A stretch of 64,000 bases of DNA, from the NCBI GenBank assembly GCA_024349765.1, contig AP026074.1, positions 806,001 to 870,000 of the forward strand, written 5' to 3'. Under the pieces are notes generated by a model. It saw nothing but the letters and a program-made list of their open reading frames with translations, was not told the DNA's origin and did no database searches. Position 1 is the stretch's first letter; each line of letters opens with the position of its first letter. This document shows positions 1 through 10,500 of this stretch, one piece after another. The translations under genes were made by a program, and so were the position numbers. The DNA is from Streptomyces nigrescens. GTDB taxonomy: Bacteria; Actinomycetota; Actinomycetes; Streptomycetales; Streptomycetaceae.

Positions 1-312
1 AGGCCATGCCTGCCACAGACACTCGGTGACAGTCTCCTGCGCGGCGTCGGCGATTGCCATCAAGGCGAGGACAGGGTTGTCCGCCGAGTCCGGTTCCAAG
101 ACATTGCCGTGCCACTCGCCGTTGGCCAGGGCTATGTAGACGTTCTCGGCCTCGCCCTCGTTGTACGGGGGGATTCCCTGCAGTTGCAGAGGTCCTTGGT
201 CTGGCAAGGTCACCGCAAGATCCCGATTGACGAGGGCAAGAGCCTCGTCCCACAGCGGGTACTCGCCCAGCAAAACCCGACGGGGCTCGGGGAGATCGAA
301 GAGAGCATTCAT
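1..312 (-). CDS. Hypothetical protein, 3' end beyond window
   Basis: A minus-strand frame stays open from an ATG at 312 to the left edge, giving 104 residues starting MNALFDLPEPRR. The composition is acidic and soluble, with no signal peptide or membrane segment. An in-frame ATG nine bases upstream (321) is an alternative start. I do not recognise a family. The clean frame with typical high-GC third positions, and the absence of a comparable plus-strand protein, support it as coding. The gene lies back to back with the IS630 scrap that follows. Confidence 0.55.
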   Translation of the reverse strand, partial: MNALFDLPEPRRVLLGEYPLWDEALALVNRDLAVTLPDQGPLQLQGIPPYNEGEAENVYIALANGEWHGNVLEPDSADNPVLALMAIADAAQETVTECLWQAWP

Positions 313-369
313 GGAGACCATCCTGCACGGCGGGCGGACGGCACTACCGTGCACCACGACGTAACAAAG

Positions 370-516
370 ACCTGGCAGGCCCCACACGACCCCGAGTACG
401 CCACGAAGCATCTCTACGCGATCGCCGACGGCGAGGTCACACCGAGGAGGGCGAGCCCGAAGCCGTATTCTGCATGGATGAGTTCGGGCCGCTCAACCTC
501 CAGCCCCCCAATGGAG
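370..516 (+). pseudogene. IS630-family transposase fragment
   Basis: Two adjacent plus frames carry pieces of an IS630-type transposase: HLYAIADGEV near 401-432, then after a frame change AVFCMDEFGPLNLQP near 472-516, which contains a DDE-type catalytic Asp region. The N-terminus and everything after LNLQP are missing. From 517 to about 764 I see no gene. Confidence 0.6.
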
Positions 517-764
517 GCTTGGAGCAGTTTTGTGTTGTGTGAGGTGGGTGGGGCGCAGCATTTGCGTGGACTTCGCCGTTGGGGATTTGGCCGCTGGGGA
601 CCACCGGCAACGCTACGACCGCAGAGACGGGAGGGAATTGAGGCCCTCTCCGAGTACGTCGGTCAGAGGGGGAACGCGGGTCGGTGTGCCGTCAAACGAT
701 CATCGTGGGATGAGTGTGACTGAGCGCTGCCGTTGGCCTGTTGAGCGTTGTGGTCAGTCCGACA

Positions 765-1244
765 TCACGGCGCGGTACTCGGGCGCGAGGTCCCGTGCTC
801 CTTCGCACGGACGGCGGGCGGGGGCTCTTCACCGAAGACCCAGGGCGCCAGTACGACCAGCCAGCCGTCCGGGTCCTCGAAGAGGACGGCGCCGCGTTCC
901 GGCCAGTAGGGATTCGCGGCGGGCACTGGGCTGTGCCCGTGCTCCGCGAGCCGTCGGGCGGCGACGGCGACGGCTTCGGGGCCGCGGAGGTAGAGCACCA
1001 ACTGGTTCTCCGGGTGCGGCTCGGGGATGCGGGGTGGATCGCCGTGCTGCAGGAGCTCCATGTGCACAGGGGTGCCTGGCAGGCCGACGACGATGCCGTC
1101 GTAGCCGTGGTGGCCGCGCCATTCGGCGAGTACCGGCAAGCCGAGGACGTCGCGGTAGAAGACCAGAACGTCGTCGTAGTTCGCGGTCGGCCGGGCGAAG
1201 CGGACCGCTCCCACCTCGAGGTGGCTGGGCCAGGAGTGAGACAT
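765..1244 (-). CDS. VOC-fold (glyoxalase/bleomycin-resistance type) protein
   Basis: The product is about 159 residues from ATG 1244 (MSHSWPSHLEV), preferred over a start 75 bases upstream because the extra residues are low complexity. It has the single-domain VOC pattern: a first beta-strand with GAVRFARPTANYDDVLVFY, the central VVGLPGTPVHMELLQ strand, and a C-terminal GAVLFEDPDGWLVVLAP strand with the usual DPDG turn. Such proteins bind metal or small ligands as glyoxalases, dioxygenases or antibiotic-binding proteins, and the substrate cannot be deduced here. It follows the cupin and NmrA-like genes on the same strand, but a 240-bp gap makes co-transcription uncertain. Confidence 0.8.
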   Translation of the reverse strand: MSHSWPSHLEVGAVRFARPTANYDDVLVFYRDVLGLPVLAEWRGHHGYDGIVVGLPGTPVHMELLQHGDPPRIPEPHPENQLVLYLRGPEAVAVAARRLAEHGHSPVPAANPYWPERGAVLFEDPDGWLVVLAPWVFGEEPPPAVRAKEHGTSRPSTAP

Positions 1245-1487
1245 GGGGCGATGCTGGCACACGCCCGCAGGTGCCGAAACGGGCTTTGGACCTACGACCG
1301 GAGACCGACGCTCCACCACTGGTCATTCGCGGCCATGACCTGCGGCCGCAAACGGCACCACGCACGTTGAAGGACACGCACGCCTTGCCATGTCGCCGCT
1401 CAGGAGCGGAAAGCTACATGCTCACTCCGGTGCACTGCGGCGACGCCCCACAGCTCATCGCGGTCAGTCCCGGCTGCCAGCGGCAGG

Positions 1488-1934
1488 TCACGTGCCTGGA
1501 CGAGGAGCGCGCAGGTGCCGGCGGCGGGCCAGCTCTTCGTCGTCGACCAGGGTGAGCATGGGCTGACCCGGTGCGCACATCATGGTGACGAGGAAGCGGC
1601 TCCTGGAGTCCGTCCGGTTGTTTCCGTCCTGGTAGTGGATGACATCGCCGCCCGGTTCCCAGAACGTCTCCCCGGCCTTGATCACCCGCTCCGGCTCACC
1701 TTCCAGCTCGAAGAGCATCTCCCCCTCCAGCATGTAGCCGAAGGCAGGTCCCGAGTGGCGGTGCGGAGGGGTGCCGGGATCGCCGGGAGGGAACTCGACG
1801 ATAACCGTCATTGCCTCCGCCCCCTCCGGAACGAACGGCGGTTTCGCCGACTGCAGCACGGTGAGCGCCGTCTTCCATGCTTCTGAGCGCGGTTGGCTCC
1901 CGGCGCCGCCTGCTGCCTGTTCGTTGTTCGACAT
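1488..1934 (-). CDS. Cupin-domain protein
   Basis: A 148-residue single cupin. The metal-binding motif 1 appears as PGTPPHRHSGPAFGYMLEGE (residues about 53-72), with two His and a later Glu, and motif 2 falls in the region ending GGDVIHYQDGNN. It is probably a small metal-dependent or regulatory cupin; the substrate is unknown. The start lies 30 bases after the stop of the upstream NmrA-like gene on the same strand, so the two are probably one operon. Confidence 0.85.
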   Translation of the reverse strand: MSNNEQAAGGAGSQPRSEAWKTALTVLQSAKPPFVPEGAEAMTVIVEFPPGDPGTPPHRHSGPAFGYMLEGEMLFELEGEPERVIKAGETFWEPGGDVIHYQDGNNRTDSRSRFLVTMMCAPGQPMLTLVDDEELARRRHLRAPRPGT

Positions 1935-1964
1935 GGCGAGGTCTCCAGTGCTGGGTCGGCCGGG

Positions 1965-2696
1965 TCAGGTGAGCCAGTCGGTGTAGTGGGTGGGGGCGAT
2001 GCGTGCGTCGCCATGGGTGGTGAGCACATCGCCGTCGACAGCGGCGAACATGCCGGCGGTGTCGTCGGTGACGACCGTGCGGCCGTCGGTGCGGGCGTTC
2101 AGGGTGATCCGGCCGAGTTCGTCGAGGGGACGGACGTCGGGCCCGCCGACGTTGAGGGTTCCGTTCAGAGGGGTACCGGCGGCGACTTCGGCGACGGTGT
2201 CGGAGACGTCCTGGGCAGCGATCGGCTGGAGTGGGGTGGTAGGCAGGCGGACGGTGTCGCCCTCGGTGGTCCAGGACATGACGGCGCCCATGAACTCCAT
2301 GAACTGGGTGGCGCGGACGATCGAATAGGGGATCGGCCCGGCCTTGAGGATGTCTTCCTGCAAGACCTTGGCGCGGTAGTAGGCGAGGTTGGTCACCTGG
2401 TCCCCGCCGACGACCGAGAGGATGACGAAGTGCCCCACCCCGGCCTTTTGGGCGGCGGCCAGGAGGTTGTCCATCGAGGTCTGGAAGAAGGCGGGAGAGG
2501 CATCGTCGAAGGTCGGGGAATTCGTCAGATTGATGACAGCGTCGGCTCCGGTCACCGCCTCCTTCACGCCCTGGCCGGTGATCACGTCGACACCCGTGGA
2601 CGGCGAGTGCGGCACGGCCTCGTGCCCGCCGGCGTTCAGCTTCCTCACGACCTGCGACCCGATCAGACCGGTACCGCCAATGACTGCGAACTTCAT
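1965..2696 (-). CDS. NmrA-like / atypical SDR NAD(P)-binding protein
   Basis: A 243-residue protein beginning MKFAVIGGTGLIGSQVV, a GxxGxxG dinucleotide-binding loop at the extreme N-terminus. It continues with an acidic second-strand region, INLTNSP, a VGHFVILSVVGGD segment and YYRAKVLQEDILKAG, the pattern of NmrA-type and SDR-a5/a7 proteins that sense or use NAD(P). These act as quinone or NADPH oxidoreductases or as redox sensors. A ribosome site AAAGGTG precedes the ATG. The cupin gene follows closely and is probably co-transcribed. Confidence 0.85.
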   Translation of the reverse strand: MKFAVIGGTGLIGSQVVRKLNAGGHEAVPHSPSTGVDVITGQGVKEAVTGADAVINLTNSPTFDDASPAFFQTSMDNLLAAAQKAGVGHFVILSVVGGDQVTNLAYYRAKVLQEDILKAGPIPYSIVRATQFMEFMGAVMSWTTEGDTVRLPTTPLQPIAAQDVSDTVAEVAAGTPLNGTLNVGGPDVRPLDELGRITLNARTDGRTVVTDDTAGMFAAVDGDVLTTHGDARIAPTHYTDWLT

Positions 2697-3360
2697 TGGT
2701 CACCTTTCGCCGTGCATCGAGAGGTCATGCGTCCAGATTGGGGCGATACAGTGCACGGCGCACGCTGGCCCGTGCGCTCCTGGGTTTGCCGGTGGCGCTG
2801 CACGCGTAAGTGCCGCTCCGGATCGCTGCCAATGCGACGGCACGGGCCGGTCCGGCGGCCGGCTGCGGTCAGTGCTGCCGGGTCTCAGCGACTCGATATT
2901 GTCGCCAAGGAGAGCACCTCAGGGGAGCCCGGATCGAAGTTGAACCGGATCTGCACCTCCTTTCGTCGGCTTCGACCCCCGAGATTCGGCTTGTAGGTGG
3001 TCAATGGCCGGAAGCGCGACGAGGAGGAGTCGGGGGACACCTCTGCCATCTCGCGAGTGTGCGGGCCCTGCCGCGTGCGCGCTCTCGCCGACTTCATGCC
3101 TGAGGTCGTCCCATTTCGCTGGTCAGGGGGTGTGCTCGCCCGGAGCGCCGCCGCCGAGGACGATCACGTGGTAGTCATTGATCTGTCGGAGACGCTCAAC
3201 CACAGCTTGCTCGTCGTCAACGTCGCCGGGTTGGCCGACAGGCGATCAGTGGCCGTAAGCGCGACGATGGGAGCAAAGACCGATATCCGGAGGCGAGAAG
3301 GACGGGCAGCGAAATGGCTCCTGGTGGTGACATGTCCGGCGTGAGGGGCGATGCGTTGTC
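2697..3360. other. Intergenic stretch with one gene scrap
   Basis: There is no convincing intact gene between the divergent NmrA-like and SDR genes. Short open frames here have no recognisable protein pattern except the minus-strand remnant listed separately at 3123-3203. The segment adjoining 2697 must contain the promoter of the NmrA-like/cupin pair. Confidence 0.5.
3123..3203 (-). pseudogene. Possible N-terminal scrap of a pyridine nucleotide-disulphide oxidoreductase
   Basis: A 26-codon minus frame reads DYHVIVLGGGAPGEHTP before its stop. This resembles the FAD-binding GxGxxG start of mercuric-reductase/dihydrolipoamide-dehydrogenase-like enzymes (usually DVIVLGxGPxGE). Nothing after the loop is preserved, so if the reading is right it is only a relic. 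It could be coincidental. Confidence 0.25.
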
Positions 3361-4122
3361 GTGACTGCGGCACCCAGTGATTCCGTCACCCCTCGTCGGC
3401 CCATCCTCGCGGGTCAGACCGTCGTGGTCATCGGCGCCAGCTCGGGGATCGGCCTCGAAACCGCGCGGCAGGTGCGGGCAGATGGCGGCAGGCTGGTCCT
3501 GGTCGGCCGCAATCCCGAACGGCTGCAACGAGCTGCGGACGCATTGCATCCGCTCAGCACGGCGGCGTTTGATGCGACCGACACCGACCGTCTCCAGCAG
3601 TTCTTCCAGGGGCTGCCCGGTCCGGTGGACCATGTGATGGTGACGGCCGGCAGTCCTTCGTATCGGCCCTTGTCCGGCATGGATCTCGAGGACGCTCGCC
3701 GTGAGTTCGGGCAGCGGCTCGCCCTGACACTCGGTGTCGCCCTCTACAGCCGCGACAAGGTCCGAGCCGGCGGCACGTTGCTGTTCATGGGCGGTACCGG
3801 CGGTCGGCGTCCCGGCGTGGGGATGAGCATCACGTCCGCCCTCACGGCCGCGCTGCCTGCTCTCACCGCCAACCTGGCGCTCGAATTGGCGCCGATCAGG
3901 GTGAACCTCATCGCTGCCGGATTCGTCGACACGCCGCTGTCGGCCTCGCTGTTGGGTGATCAGCTCGATGCCCGGCGTGAGGAGTTGCGTTCCACGCTTC
4001 CCATCCGACGTGTCGTCGGCCCTGCGGACGTTGCCGCGCTGGCCGTTCACCTCATGTGCAACGACGCGCTCACCGGCGGCACATACGACATCGACGGCGG
4101 CCAGCAGCTCCTTTCACACTGA
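3361..4122 (+). CDS. SDR-family oxidoreductase, atypical active site
   Basis: A 253-residue short-chain dehydrogenase/reductase. The Rossmann loop is VVVIGASSGIGLETA at residues about 20-35, and the later strand TAGSPSYRPL occupies the NAG position. The helix that normally carries YxxxK instead reads GMSITSALTAALPALTANLALELAPIRVN, so the catalytic Tyr and Lys seem absent although the following IRVNLIAAGFVDTPL segment and the C-terminal GGTYDIDGGQQL are normal. It is a full-length enzyme of a recognisable actinobacterial subgroup, but the chemistry is doubtful. The start is the GTG at 3361. It is transcribed divergently from the NmrA-like gene and is alone on this strand. Confidence 0.85.
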   Translation: MTAAPSDSVTPRRPILAGQTVVVIGASSGIGLETARQVRADGGRLVLVGRNPERLQRAADALHPLSTAAFDATDTDRLQQFFQGLPGPVDHVMVTAGSPSYRPLSGMDLEDARREFGQRLALTLGVALYSRDKVRAGGTLLFMGGTGGRRPGVGMSITSALTAALPALTANLALELAPIRVNLIAAGFVDTPLSASLLGDQLDARREELRSTLPIRRVVGPADVAALAVHLMCNDALTGGTYDIDGGQQLLSH

Positions 4123-4504
4123 CTCCGCCGCGTGCCAGGACCTGGGGCCGCCGGGGCTGCATGCCGGTCGTGCGGGTGCGCGGTCGCGGTTCCGAGCGAG
4201 TGTCGATAGTGGGCATGACCTGCTACAGGTCAATACCGGCTGGACGTGATCAACGGCTGTCTGGCCGGCACCGGCTTGGCCCTGGGCCCGTAGTTCTCCA
4301 AGCCTGGGCCTGCTTAGCTATTGCCGCTGGTCAACGGCTTGATTTCGAGTGTAGCGAGCTGACTGGCCGTCATGTTGTCGGAGTTCGTGATGCCGGGTGC
4401 GGCGTTGGTGGTGACAGCGTTTGGCGGTGGCCTGGTGGCTGTTCCGGAAGCGGGACCATGGGAGTGTTGAGGCCCAGGGGTAGGCGGTGGAGTTGGAGGC
4501 GGAA
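4123..4504. other. Gap without recognisable gene
   Basis: I see no coding frame with recognisable composition and no repeat between the SDR stop and the terminator of the giant gene. Confidence 0.5.
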
Positions 4505-4545
4505 GGCGGTCGGTCCCGCGGTACGCGGCCGCGGGACCGATCGCC
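4505..4545 (-). terminator. Terminator hairpin of the giant Ig-repeat gene
   Basis: A perfect 11-bp stem (4511-4521 with 4529-4539) with a 7-base loop is extended outward by a few further pairs. It sits 19 bp past the stop of the minus-strand gene. There is no clear T-run, as is common in actinobacteria. Confidence 0.7.
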
Positions 4546-4557
4546 TTTCCAGGGGCG

Positions 4558-7500
4558 TCAGTTGGTGACCGTCTGGAGGGTGGAGCCGCTCGACGGGGCG
4601 AAGCTGACGTCGCCGTTGTAGTTGCCGGTGACCAGGTGTGTCCCCTTCGGCAGGGGGTTGAACTGTGCGCTGGCCCGGCCGTTGACCAGGGTGACGACCT
4701 GCGGGGTGCGCCCGGTGATGGCGAGGGCGACGGTGCCGGTGGGGGTGCCCGTCCCGGGGGACACCGCGGTGACCGTCGCGGTGACGGTCACCGTGTCGCC
4801 CGTCGACGAAGGGTTCGGCGCGGAGACCACGACAGTGGAGGTGGTGGCCCGGTTGACGGTCTGGGGGTCGGTGCCGGTCGACGCGGCGAAGCTGGCGTCC
4901 CCGCCGTAGGCGGCCGAGATGGTGAACGGGCTGCCCGTGGTGCTGTTGTAGGTGTGGGTGATCGTGGCGATCCCGCCGGACACCGGTGCGGTGGCGGGGG
5001 CGGTGCCGTCGCCGAAGGTGAAGGTGACGGTGCCGGTGGGGGTGCCGGACGTGGCGGACACGGTCGCCCTGATGGTGACCGGTTGGCCGGACACGGAGGG
5101 GTCGGGGGTCGAGGTCACCGTGGTGGTGGTCGGGACCTTGCTGAGTGTCTGGGTGTCGGTGCCGGTGGAGGTCGTGTAGTTGGTGTCGCCGTTGTAGGTG
5201 GCGGTGACGGTGAATGGGCTGCCGGTGCGGGTGGTCCAGGTGTGGGTGACGGTGGCGACGCCGCCGGACACCGGTGCGGTGGCGGGGGCGGTGCCGTCGC
5301 CGAAGGTGAAGGTGACGGTGCCGGTGGGGGTGCCGGCCCCGGGGGCGACCGGCACCACCGTGGCGGTGAGGGTGACGCTCTGCCCGGCTCCCGACGGGTC
5401 GGGAGCGGAGGTCACGGTGGTGGTGGTCGCGGCCTTGTTGACTGTCTGGGCGTCGGTGCCGCTCGACGTCGCGTAGTTGGCGTCGCCGTTGTAGCCGGCC
5501 GTGACGGTGAACGGACTGCCGGAGGTCCCGGCGTAGGTGTGGGTGAGGGTGGCGACCCCGCCGGAGAGGGGGGCGGTGGCCGTGCCCGTGCCGTCCCCGA
5601 AGGAGAAGGTCACCGTGCCGGTCGGGGTGCCCGCCCCGGGAGCCTGCGCGTCGACCGTGGCCGTCAGGGTGACGCTCTGTCCGGCGACGGAGGGGTCGGG
5701 GGCGGAGGTCACGGTGGTGGTGGTCGCGGCCCGGTTCACCGTCTGGATGTCGGTGCCGGTGGAGGCTGTGTAGTTGGTGTCGCCGTTGTAGGTGGCGGTG
5801 ACGGTGAATGGGCTGCCGGTGCGGGTGGTCCAGGTGTGGGTGACGGTGGCGACGCCGCCGGACAGGGTGGCGGTGGCCGGGCCCGTGCCGTCGCCGAAGG
5901 TGAAGGTCACGGTGCCGGTGGGGGTGCCCGTTCCCGGGGCGACCGGCGCCACCGTAGCGGTGAGGGTGACGAGTTGGCCCACCACACCGGGGTCGGGTGC
6001 GGAGGCCAGCGACGTCGTGGTGGCGGCCTTGCCGACGGTCTGGGTGTCGGTGCCGTGGGACGTCGTGTAGTTGGTGTCGCCGTTGTACGTGCCGGTGAGG
6101 GTGTGGGGGCTCCCTGAGGTGCCGGTGTAGGTGTGGGTGACGGTGGCGATACCGCCGGAGAGGGTGGCCGTGGCGGGGCTCGTCCCGTCGCCGAAGTCGA
6201 AGGTGACCGTGCCGGTCGGGGTGCCGGTGCCGGGGGCGATCGGGGTCACCGTGGCGGTGAGGGTGGTGGGTTGGCCGACCACGGTGGGGTCGGGGGAGGA
6301 GACCACTGCGGTGGTGGTGGCGGCCTTGCCGACGGTCTGGGTGTCGGTGCCGGTCGACGTCGTGTAGTTGGTGTCGCCGCTGTAGGTGCCGGTGAACGTG
6401 TAGGGGCTCCCGGACGCGGTGGTGTAGGTGTGCGTGGTGGTGGCCAGGCCGTTGCTGAGGGGCGCGGTCACCGTGGGGCTGCCGTCGCCGAAGTCGAAGG
6501 TGACCGTGCCGGTCGGGGTGCCGGTGCCGGGGGCGGCCGGGGTCACCGTGGCGGTGAGGGTGGTGGGTTGGCCGACCACGGTGGGGTCGGGGGAGGAGAC
6601 CACTGCGGTGGTGGTGGCGGCCTTGCCGACGGTCTGGGTGTCGGTGCCGACCGACACGGTGAAGCTGGTGTCCCCGTTGTAGCTCGCCGTCGCGGTGTAC
6701 GGCCCGCCCTCGCTGGAGTAGGTGTGGCCGATCCGGGCCACCCCGCCGGACAGCGCCGCCGACGCGGCCGGGGTGCCGTCGCCGAAGTCGAAGGTGACGC
6801 TGCCGGTCGGCACGCCGGCCCCGGGACCGACCGGCGCCACCGTCGCGGTGAGGGTCACCGGTTGACCGGTCACCGAGGGGTCCGGGGTGGTGGCCAGCGT
6901 GGTGGTGGTCGCCGCCGGCAGCACGGTCTGGGTGTCGGCGCCCGAGGACGAGCTGAAGTTGGCGTCGCCGCCGTACCGGGCGGTGATGCCGTACGGGCTG
7001 CCGTTGGCCCGGGTGTAGGTGTGCACGACGGTCACCACGCCGCCGGCCAGCGGTGCCGTGACGGCCGCCGTGCCGTCCCCGAAGTCGAAGGTCACGGTGC
7101 CGGTCGGCACCCCGCCGCCGTTCGGCGTCGGGGCCACGGTGGCGGTGAAGGTCACCGGCTGGCCGGTGACCGTGGGGTCGGGCGAGGAAGTCACCGTCGT
7201 CGAGGTGGTGGCGGCGCTGGCCGTCACGGCGTGCGACGCGGTGGCGGTGGCGGTGGTGAAGTCGGGGTCCCCGCTGTAGTACGCGGTGACCTGGTACGGG
7301 CTGCCCGACGTGGTTGCGTAGGCGTGGTCGGTCGTCGCGACCCCGCCCAGGACCGGGGTGGTGACCGGCGCGGTGCCGTCGCCGAAGTCGAAGGTGACGG
7401 TCCCGGTGGGGGTGCCCGCGCCCGGAGGAACCGCGGAGACCCGCGCGGTGAAGGTGACGTTCTGCCCCGCGGTGGACGGGGCCGGGGAGGAGGACAGCGT

Positions 7501-10500
7501 CATCGTCGCGGTCACCGGGCCCACGGTCTGGGTGTCGGTGCCGGTGGACGCGTCGAAGTCGCCGTCGTCGTTGTCGTGGTAGGTGGCGGTCAGCGCGTAG
7601 GGGCTGCCGGCGGTGGTGGTCCAGGTGTGCGGGGTGGTCGCGGTGCCGCCGGTCAGCGGCACGGTGACCGAGGGGGTGCCGTCGCCGAAGGCGAAGGTGA
7701 CGGTGCCGGTGGGGGTGCCCGCGCCCGGGGCGACCGGCGCCACGGTGGCGGTGAGGTCGACGGACCGGCCGGGCACCGAGGGGTCGGGGGAGGAGGCCAG
7801 GGTGGTGAGGGTGGCCGCCGGGGTGACGGTCTGGGTGCCGGTGCCGCTCGACGCGGTGAACCCGGCGTCCCCGCCGTAGGTGGCGGTGACGGGGAAGGGG
7901 CTGCCGGCGGTGGTGGTCCAGGTGTGCGGGACGGAGGCGGTGCCGCCGGTCAGCGGCACCGCCACCGGTGCGCTGCCGTCGCCGAAGGCGAACGTCACGG
8001 TCCCGGTCGGCGTCCCGGCGCCCGGTGCCACCGCCGTGACGGTGGCGGTCACCGTCACCGGCTGCCCGGACACCGACGGGTCGGGCGAGGAATCGACCAC
8101 CGTCGTCGTCAACGACGGCTGCACGGTGTGGCTTTCGACCCCCGCCGAGGCGGTGAAGTCGTCGTCGCCGCTGTAGTGGGCGGTGACCGTGTACGGGCCG
8201 GCCGCCCCCGTGAAGGTGTGCGTGGTCGTCGCCCAGCCCCGGGACACGGGCGCGACGACCGGTGCGGTGCCGTCGCCGAAGTCGAAGGTGACCGTCCCGG
8301 TCGGTACCCCGGCGCCCGGCGAATCCGGCGTCACCCGGGCGAAGAACGACACCTGACCGCCGGTCACCGACGGCTCCGGGAGGTCGGTGAGGGTGGTGGT
8401 GGTCGTGCCCGGGCCGACGGTCAGGGTGCTGGCACCGCCGGACGCGGTGAAGTCGGCGTCGCCGTTGTAGGTGGCGGTCAGGGTGTAGGGGCTTCCGGCG
8501 GTGGTGGCCCAGGCGTGGCTGGTGGTCGCCGTGCCGTTCGTCAGGGGGGCGGTGACCGAGGGGGAGCCGTCGCCGAAGTCGAAGGTGACGGTGCCGCTCG
8601 GGGTGCCGCCGCCGGGGGCGACCGCCGCGACCGTCGCGGTGACGGCGACCGGCTGGCCGGGCACCGCCGGGTTCGGGACGGCGGCGATCGAGGTGGTGCT
8701 CGCGGCCGCGGTCACGGTGTGCGCGGCGGTCGCCGTGGTGGGCCCGAAGTCGGCGTCCCCGCCGTAGGACGCGGTGACGACGTACGGGCTGCCGGCGGCG
8801 CCGGCCCAGGTGTGGGTGACGGTCGCCGCCCCGCCGACGAGCGGCACCGCGACCGGTGCGGTGCCGTCGCCGAAGTCCACGATGACGGTGCCGGTCGGGG
8901 TGCCGTCGCCCGGCGCGGTCGGGGTGACCGTCGCGGTCACGGTGACCGGCTGGCCGGAGACCGAGGTGTCCGGCCCCATGGTGATCACCACGCCGGATGC
9001 CGCCCGGCCGACGGCGTGGCCGGTGGCGCCGGCGGAGGCGGTGAAGTCGGGGGCGCCGCCGTAGGCCGCGGTGATGGTGTAGGGGCTGCCGGTGGTGCCG
9101 GCGAAGGCGTGCTGGGCGGTGGCCAGCCCAGCCACCACGGGCACCGCGACCGGTGTGGTGCCGTCGCCGAAGTCGAACGCCAGGGTGCCGGTCGGGGTGC
9201 CGGCGCCCGGCGCCACCGGTGCGACCGTCGCGGTGAAGGTGACCGGCTGGCCGGCGACCGACGGCTCCGGCCCGTCGGCGACCGTGGTCGTGGTGGCGGC
9301 CGGCAGGACCGTCTGGGTGGCGCCGGCCACCGCGGTGGTGAAGTCGCCGCTGCCGTTGTAGACGGCGCTGATCGCGTAGGGGCTGCCGAGGCTGCTGGTC
9401 CAGGCGTGGGTGAACAGCGCGGAGCCGCCGGTCAGCGCAGCTGTGGCGGGGGGCGTGCCGTCGCCGAAGTCGACGGTGACGGTGCCGGTCGGCACCCCCG
9501 CTCCCGGCGGCACCGCCGCGGCCGTCACCGCGACGGTCACCGGCTCGCCCACCACCGACGGGCCCGCGCCGGCGGTGACCGTGAGGGTGGCCGCGGTCTG
9601 CACCACGGTCTGTGTGATGGTGACCGTGGAGGACTGGAAGTCGACGGTGCCGTGGTAGGTGGCCGTGACGGTGTAGGGGCTGCCTCCGGTGGTGGTGTAC
9701 GCGTGCACCACGGTCGCCAGTCCGGCCACCGTGGCGGTGGTCACGGGCGGGGAACCGTCGCCGAAGTCGAAGGTGACCGTGCCGGTCGGGTCCCCCGTCG
9801 CCGGGGCGATCGTGGAGACCGCCGCGGTCAGGGTGACCGGCTGGCCCACCGACGACGGATGGGGCGAGGCGACCACCGTGGTGGCGGTGGCTGCGGCGTT
9901 CACCGTCTGGGTGTCGGTGCCGGAGGAACCGGTGAAGTTGGTGTCGCCGTTGTAGGTGGCGGTGATGGTGTAGGGGCTGCCGGCGGTGCTGGTGTACGGG
10001 TGGACGGCGACCGCGGTGCCGTCGGCGACCGGTGCCCGGACCGCCTGTGAGCCGTCGCCGAAGTCGAAGGTGACATACCCGGTGGGGGTGCCGGCGCCGG
10101 CCGCGGCGGACGTGACGGTCGCCGTGAAGGTGACCGGTTCGCCGGTCGTCGAGGGGTCCGGCGCGGACACCAGCGTCGTCGAACCGGCCCGGTCGACGGT
10201 CTGGGTGTCCAGCCCGGACGACCCCGCGAAGTCGGCGTCGCCACTGTAGACCGCGGTCACCGAGTAGGCGCCGGCGGCGGAGTAGGCGTGGGTGGCCGTC
10301 GCCGTACCGCCGGCCAGCGGTACCGCGACCGCCGGGGAGCCGTCGCCGAACTCGAAGGTGACGCTGCCGGTCGGGGCGCCCGAGGCGGGCGGGACCACCG
10401 CGACCGCCGCGGTGAAGGTCACCGTCCCGCCGACGTCCGACGGGTCGGGCGACGAGCTGACCGTCGTGGAGGTGGTCGAGACGCTCGTCGCCACGCTCTG

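Noticed and set aside
1418-1480. Possible IS5 transposase scrap (CGDAPQLIAV)
   Set aside because: Only about ten residues match; too short to distinguish from chance.
530-1555. 341-codon plus-strand frame
   Set aside because: Arg/Gly/Pro-rich sequence that overlaps the better supported VOC gene on the minus strand.
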